A DNA stretch of 38,159 nucleotides from Niastella populi (GTDB lineage: Bacteria; Bacteroidota; Bacteroidia; Chitinophagales; Chitinophagaceae): NCBI RefSeq assembly GCF_002078015.1, contig NZ_LWBP01000222.1:1-38159 (forward strand). The letters run 5' to 3'. Both the position numbers and the translations under genes were made by a program. Each line of letters starts with the position of its first letter. Within the stretch, counting starts at the first letter, position 1. The notes beneath the pieces are model-generated. The model did no database searches, was not told where the DNA came from, and saw only the letters and a list, made by a program, of their open reading frames with translations. Positions 34,396-38,159 of the stretch are shown piece after piece.

Positions 34396-36231
34396 TTATT
34401 TTAATTCTGTTATACTTTCTTTACAAAATGCCTTTACCACTTTTGCAACGCCTGTGCCTTTATTGACAAGCGTGTAACTTTTAGCGGCAGCAGGAATTAC
34501 AAAAGTTTCTGCATAGCTGAAAATTGCAGCTACTCCATCGGCTGTCTCTACCGAAACCGCACTGCCTTCCACCAGCATAAGAATATGACAGGTATCATTG
34601 GTTTGAACCGTAATACGCGTTTCAAACTCGAGGCGATGCACATCGTAAAAATGCTCCGCATGGGTTGCACAATGCACCAGCTTCCAGTCGGCTCCATTAT
34701 CTATTACCGATTGTTTCGAGATCAACTCTTCGGTTACGGTTTTACCCTGGCGGCTAAAATTCAGGTTTTTGAACGCATGTTCTATATTGATGGCGCGGGG
34801 CTCGCCATTGAGATCGAGCCGCAGCCAGTCGTACATTTTAAAAGTAAAGATGTAAGGCGTGGCACTGATCTCGAGCACCAGGTTATTGATACCGGCGCTG
34901 TGTACGGTACCGTTGGGAATCAGGAACAGGTCGTGCCTGGATGCGGTATGCGACTGCACATACTGATCTATCTGCACTACCTGTTTATTTGCCTTGCTGT
35001 TTTCGAGTGTTTGTTTGAAAGTAACAGGATCGATGCCTTCCTGGAAACCGAGGAATACCTGCGCATCTTCCTTACAATCGAGAATATAATAGGTTTCATC
35101 CTGGGTAATGGTTTCGCCGAAATTGTCGCGGATGTATTGTAAGGTGGGATGACATTGAATAGATAAATTACCGCCTTCCCACGTATCGAGAAAATCGAAA
35201 CGGATGGGAAATTCATACCCGAACATAGCGGCGTGTTTGCCCAATATGTTTTTGTTTTCCTGGAACATCAGGCAATCGAACGACACTTCCAGTAAATTGC
35301 CATTGCTTTCAAATACCAGTCCGTTCTCAGGAACAATGAGCTCGAACGACCAGGCATAATTCACTTCATCTTTATACAGGTCTTTGATCCTGTCTTTCAT
35401 CCATTGTCCGCCCCATGCGCCGGCTTCGAACCAGGGGCGCACGCGAAACACCTGTTGACTAAGGGAATGCAGGCCTGTTTTCAATGAACCGGCCAGCATC
35501 CAGTTCAACGATTCCTTCCATTGCGCATCGGCTATCACCGATATTTTGCGCAGGATCTCCTGTTTATGTTCATTCAGCACTACCCAGTCGACAAAATAGA
35601 ACCGTTTATACATTTCTGCCGAACGAGTTACTTTTTTGCTTCCAAGATTGGTGACGCTGCCGGCACGCATGCGATATTGTATTTCATTCTTGGGCACATC
35701 GAGATATATTACCGGCGCTTCAACGGATGACAGTGCGGCGCCGGTTCCAAATATAACAGTGCAATCGGCGCTTTTATCAACCTGTAGTGATGCAAGCTCG
35801 TTCAGATCGAAAAAGTCAGCCAGCGTACCTTTGAACCTTGTTCCCCAAACCGAATCAGGCGTACCGAGAAATGGCGCTACCAGTTCATCAATAGCTTCTT
35901 CCTTTTTCAAACAGGTACTTACATCGTGCCAGTTCACCTGCTTTCCTTTTGCATTGAATTCCGTTTGCAGACATTGTTTTACTTCTTTCCAGAAAATTCC
36001 GCCATAGCCGTCGATTATAACTACCCGGTGGCTCAGTATCCATTGTGCCAGTGATGCATATCCGCTGAAGATCTTATCAGTGCCGAGTGAATGGTACGGA
36101 TACATATTATACCCGCCACCGGCTGTTTTTCCTGCCTGTACCTGTTGCGGCAATAATGGCTGCGAACTTACCCGCCGTTTACTACCTGCGCCTTTGCTTT
36201 TACCTACAATATTCTCCGATGTTTCGTACAT
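34396..36231 (-). CDS. Class I mannose-6-phosphate isomerase with extra N-terminal domain
   Basis: The C-terminal 350 residues are a class I phosphomannose isomerase, interconverting mannose-6-phosphate and fructose-6-phosphate in the cytoplasm. It keeps the zinc ligands in LSIQCHPT, the Glu in QDETYYILD and His in PNGTVHSAG, then a cupin-like tail. The first 240 residues are unusual, as class I enzymes are commonly 300-400 residues against 611 here. This part has HRVVIIDGYGGIFWKEV, CTVIFGTGAALSS, PVIYLDVPKNEIQYRM and FVDWVVLNEHK. The pattern resembles a uridine kinase-like nucleotide fold whose Walker A lysine is absent. Met43 (36105) is a possible later start, before the conserved-looking YPYHSLGTDKIFSGYASL. 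It is the first gene of the minus-strand locus, divergent from the GntR gene. Confidence 0.85.
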   Translation of the reverse strand: MYETSENIVGKSKGAGSKRRVSSQPLLPQQVQAGKTAGGGYNMYPYHSLGTDKIFSGYASLAQWILSHRVVIIDGYGGIFWKEVKQCLQTEFNAKGKQVNWHDVSTCLKKEEAIDELVAPFLGTPDSVWGTRFKGTLADFFDLNELASLQVDKSADCTVIFGTGAALSSVEAPVIYLDVPKNEIQYRMRAGSVTNLGSKKVTRSAEMYKRFYFVDWVVLNEHKQEILRKISVIADAQWKESLNWMLAGSLKTGLHSLSQQVFRVRPWFEAGAWGGQWMKDRIKDLYKDEVNYAWSFELIVPENGLVFESNGNLLEVSFDCLMFQENKNILGKHAAMFGYEFPIRFDFLDTWEGGNLSIQCHPTLQYIRDNFGETITQDETYYILDCKEDAQVFLGFQEGIDPVTFKQTLENSKANKQVVQIDQYVQSHTASRHDLFLIPNGTVHSAGINNLVLEISATPYIFTFKMYDWLRLDLNGEPRAINIEHAFKNLNFSRQGKTVTEELISKQSVIDNGADWKLVHCATHAEHFYDVHRLEFETRITVQTNDTCHILMLVEGSAVSVETADGVAAIFSYAETFVIPAAAKSYTLVNKGTGVAKVVKAFCKESITELK

Positions 36232-36346
36232 AGTTTACAAATTTTATTACTCTTATTTGACATTTCTAAATGAATTATTGGGTTCAACTTTACCACTATC
36301 AAAACACCACCCGCAGGCTTACCGTTCCGTACAGCGGCCATGCCAA

Positions 36347-36362
36347 ATGTATGTACATACAT
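36347..36362. promoter_or_regulatory. Perfect 16-bp palindrome, candidate GntR operator
   Basis: ATGTATGTACATACAT is its own reverse complement and lies between the divergent isomerase and GntR genes, 33 bp upstream of the GntR -7 box. Position and symmetry suit a site for the adjacent GntR dimer. The right 11 bases recur at 37613-37623. Confidence 0.65.
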
Positions 36363-36394
36363 ATAAACATACAAACATTTCCCCGGCTTTTTTC

Positions 36395-36402
36395 TATTTT
36401 TG
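36395..36402 (+). promoter_or_regulatory. -7 box TATTTTTG of the GntR gene
   Basis: An exact TAnnTTTG match sits 29 bp before ATG 36432. It supports that ATG against the long upstream frame from 36270, which crosses the operator palindrome. A clear -33 TTTG was not found. Confidence 0.55.
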
Positions 36403-36431
36403 TTCCAATTCAGATTGAAAAATTAACCAGC

Positions 36432-37163
36432 ATGAAGCTCCGCATCGATCACAAGAGTCACGTCCCACTTCATTTACAGGCCGAAGAGTTATTGCGTAAT
36501 CTCATAGCCGACCCGCAGTATGCCGATGGGAAATTCCTGCCGAACGAGGTAGACCTGGCCAGGGAGTTGGCCATTTCACGCACAACGCTTCGACAGGCGT
36601 TGAACAAACTGGTGTATGAGGGTTTGTTGATACGTAAGAAAGGCATCGGCACCAGGGTGGCGGAATCGTCGGTGAGCTCAAAATCGAAGAACTGGCTAAG
36701 CTTTTCGCAGGAGATGAAGGCGCGGGGCATTCCCATCAAAAATTTCGAGCTGCATGTAAGCTGGGCGTACCCCGATGAGGCGGTAGCTAATTTTTTCGAG
36801 ATCACCACGCAGAAGAAAGTGCTGAAGCTGGAAAGGCTGCGAGGCAGGCCGGAAGGGCCTTTCGTGTATTTTGTATCGTTCTTTCATCCACGCGTAGGCC
36901 TTACCGGTGAGGAGGATTTCAAACGTCCGTTGTATGAAATACTGGAGAAGGATTACCTGGTGATAGCCAACCTGTCGAAGGAAGAGATCAGCGCGAAAGC
37001 GGCAGGTAAATTCATTGCCGGCAAACTGGAAGTAGAGCCCGGCTCCCCAATCCTGTTCAGAAAAAGATTTGTGTTCGACCAGGGTGAGCGGCCGATCGAA
37101 TATAACCTGGGCTATTATAAGGCAGACAGCTTTGTATATACAATTGAATCGCGGCGGGAGTAA
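36432..37163 (+). CDS. GntR/HutC family transcription regulator (UTRA domain)
   Basis: This 243-residue regulator has a winged helix at residues about 8-75 (VPLHLQAEELLRNLIAD, FLPNEVDLARELAISRTTL, RQALNKLVYEGLLIRKKGIG) and a UTRA effector domain at about 90-240 (LKLERLRGRPEGPFVYFVSF, LYEILEKDYLV, PILFRKRFVFDQ, RPIEYNLGYYKADSFVY). The start at 36432 is the normal family start and lies just after a -7 box. It is divergent from the mannoside locus and very likely controls it through the palindrome at 36347, with a mannose derivative as effector (inference). Its TAA stop is the first three bases of an 8-bp repeat. Confidence 0.93.
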   Translation: MKLRIDHKSHVPLHLQAEELLRNLIADPQYADGKFLPNEVDLARELAISRTTLRQALNKLVYEGLLIRKKGIGTRVAESSVSSKSKNWLSFSQEMKARGIPIKNFELHVSWAYPDEAVANFFEITTQKKVLKLERLRGRPEGPFVYFVSFFHPRVGLTGEEDFKRPLYEILEKDYLVIANLSKEEISAKAAGKFIAGKLEVEPGSPILFRKRFVFDQGERPIEYNLGYYKADSFVYTIESRRE

Positions 37164-37208
37164 TTTGATAATTTGCTAATATGCTAGTGTGCTAATGTGT
37201 TAATGGGA
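37161..37208. repeat. 8-bp tandem repeat, 6 units, starting at a stop codon
   Basis: Units TAATTTGA, TAATTTGC, TAATATGC, TAGTGTGC, TAATGTGT, TAATGGGA begin with the TAA stop of the GntR gene. Looser GTTGATAA-type units follow to about 37250. Confidence 0.9.
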
Positions 37209-37266
37209 TGCACGTTGATAAAGTTGACAGCATTGATAAGGTGATAAAGATATACAGGCCAACCAG

Positions 37267-37575
37267 TTAACTCCTATCGCAGGGGATCTTGCTATCGTAC
37301 CTGATATCGAGATCATGCGCAACGGTTATTTGTTGCCGCTGCAGGGCCGGCCGGCCTTTATAATCATCATAAAAATCAGCAGGCAGGGGAAAGGAAGCAT
37401 TATCGAATTTATGCAGGTATTTCAATGGCGGCATCCAGTTACAATGCGGCGCTTTGTGATTGATGTTGGGCCGGCTCGCTGAAGCCTGTTGACCTTTCGC
37501 GCCAAATTGAAAACATGGTTATATAACTGCATGCAGCAGCATGACAGCCAGCAAGCGGATCGTTCTTCTCTTCAT
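37267..37575 (-). pseudogene. Decayed sulfatase gene
   Basis: On the minus strand, ATG at 37575 opens a signal-peptide-like start, MKRRTIRLLAVMLLHAVI, that hits a stop at 37519-37521. In another frame from about 37510 the sequence reads NINHKAPHCNWMPPLKYLHK, then FPLPADFYDDYKGRPALQRQ and ITVAHDLDIRYDSKIPCD, ending with TAA at 37267. This matches the middle of formylglycine-type sulfatases of the N-sulphoglucosamine sulphohydrolase/arylsulfatase group (HKAPHRNW.P...FPLP..FYDDY.GR). The formylglycine CxPSR region and the C-terminal half are missing, so the gene has an internal deletion plus truncation. It lies beside the mannoside locus and below an operator-like site. Confidence 0.75.
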
Positions 37576-37612
37576 GAGCGTACCTGATGATTGGAAGTCA
37601 AAGTAATAACTT

Positions 37613-37623
37613 TGTACATACAT
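37613..37623. promoter_or_regulatory. Partial copy of the GntR palindrome
   Basis: TGTACATACAT is identical to 36352-36362. It lies 38 bp upstream of the decayed sulfatase start codon, so the sulfatase was plausibly a former member of the same regulon. Confidence 0.45.
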
Positions 37624-37822
37624 AGACACAAGGGGCTACTGTTTTTTATCAATTTTAATGGGTGTTACTTTTTGCCGGTGACGAAGGGTGGAGGGAAGTT
37701 GACTTGTTGACCAGGCATCCTATGTGCGGCAGGCTGGTGGATAGTTGACGGCCAGGCAAGGCCTGTTATAAGGCAGCAAAGAAAGGGCCGGTGTTCGGAG
37801 TTGAGAAAACCAGCCATCCAAA
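37624..37822. other. Gene-free stretch
   Basis: No gene was seen. Loose 8-bp GTTGAC-type units occur around 37695-37720. Confidence 0.5.
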
Positions 37823-38116
37823 AACTAAGAACCGGGAACCGGGAACCGGGAACCGGGAACCGGGAACCGGGAACTGAGAACTGTGAACTGAGAACTGAGA
37901 CCGGGAACTGAGAACTGAGAACTGAGAACTGCGAACAGAGAACCGGGAACTGAGAACTGCGAACCGGGAACCGGGAACTGAGAACCGAGACCGGGAACTG
38001 AGAACTGAGAACTGTGAACTGTGAACCGTGAACTGCGAACGAAGAACTATGAACTGTGAACTGTGAACCGTGAACTGCGAACTATGAACTGTGAACTATG
38101 AACTGTGAACTGAACA
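37823..38116. repeat. Large 7-bp tandem array, about 42 units
   Basis: This array starts with AACTAAG and six AACCGGG units, then mixes AACTGAG, AACTGTG, AACTGCG, AACCGTG, AACTATG and AACCGAG. Single-base deletions give ACCGGG at 37900 and 37990. Variant units form local runs (AACCGGG-rich left, AACTGAG-rich middle, AACTGTG/AACTATG-rich right), which indicates stepwise local duplication. The right part shares units with 127-196 and 21661-21737. Confidence 0.95.
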
Positions 38117-38159
38117 ACTGAATAACTATTTTTTTTGTACATCCGCCTGAGCAGCATTC

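Noticed and set aside
36270-36431. N-terminal extension of the GntR regulator
   Set aside because: It crosses the candidate operator and the -7 box; the winged-helix domain begins directly after ATG 36432.
37607-37614. TAACTTTG as a plus-strand -7 promoter box
   Set aside because: It matches TAnnTTTG, but no gene follows on the plus strand; it is probably a chance match overlapping the operator-like site.
37823-38116. CRISPR array
   Set aside because: The repeat unit is 7 bp with no spacers and no cas genes nearby.

Overview
The window looks like a chromosomal segment of a Bacteroidota bacterium, most likely a soil or plant-associated member of the Chitinophagaceae (Niastella/Chitinophaga-like). 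The inference rests on the carbohydrate enzymes (two GH92, one GH127, one GH28), a TPR-type sensor kinase with a NarL-type regulator, a hybrid kinase, AraC-type HTH proteins, FN3 and NHL/IPT secreted proteins, promoter -7 boxes of the form TAnnTTTG, and starts without Shine-Dalgarno sequences. No rRNA, tRNA or CRISPR was seen.

Layout. 1-681 has no gene but carries short tandem repeats. 682-2708 holds a nested cassette: AraC-type HTH, unknown protein, paralogous unknown protein, paralogous AraC-type HTH. 2757-3262 is a non-coding array of about 24 degenerate 21-bp units. 3450-6416 holds a small HTH-like protein, a region of decayed small ORFs, an FN3-domain protein and a solitary HsdR-N-type nuclease domain protein, the last two each with a clear terminator. 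6465-11123 (minus) holds a GH127 beta-L-arabinofuranosidase and an S9 peptidase. 11392-12586 holds an IS66 transposase remnant and two small AT-rich hypothetical genes. 12859-15511 (minus) is a two-component pair. 15703-18658 (plus) holds a lipoprotein, an outer-membrane barrel protein and a hybrid histidine kinase. 19000-22399 (plus) is an isoquinoline-oxidoreductase-like molybdenum hydroxylase with its 2Fe-2S subunit and a di-heme cytochrome c. 22465-25333 holds an NHL/IPT lipoprotein and a divergent secreted protein of unknown function.

25464-37163 is a compact mannose/mannoside locus. On the minus strand, in transcription order, come an extended mannose-6-phosphate isomerase, GH92, a sugar-porter MFS permease, a ROK sugar kinase, a second GH92 and a GH28. 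A divergent GntR/UTRA regulator follows on the plus strand. A perfect 16-bp palindrome lies in the divergent promoter region. Eleven bases of it recur at 37613-37623, just upstream of a decayed sulfatase gene, so the regulon was probably once larger. The inferred flow is that extracytoplasmic GH92 enzymes release mannose, the permease imports it, the ROK kinase phosphorylates it and the isomerase makes fructose-6-phosphate.

The most unusual signal is non-coding. Most of the larger intergenic gaps carry arrays of 7-bp (sometimes 8-bp) tandem repeats with different unit sequences. Many of these touch or supply the stop codon, the last codons or the start codon of the neighbouring gene. Together with the 21-bp array this suggests an active short-repeat amplification process in this genome.
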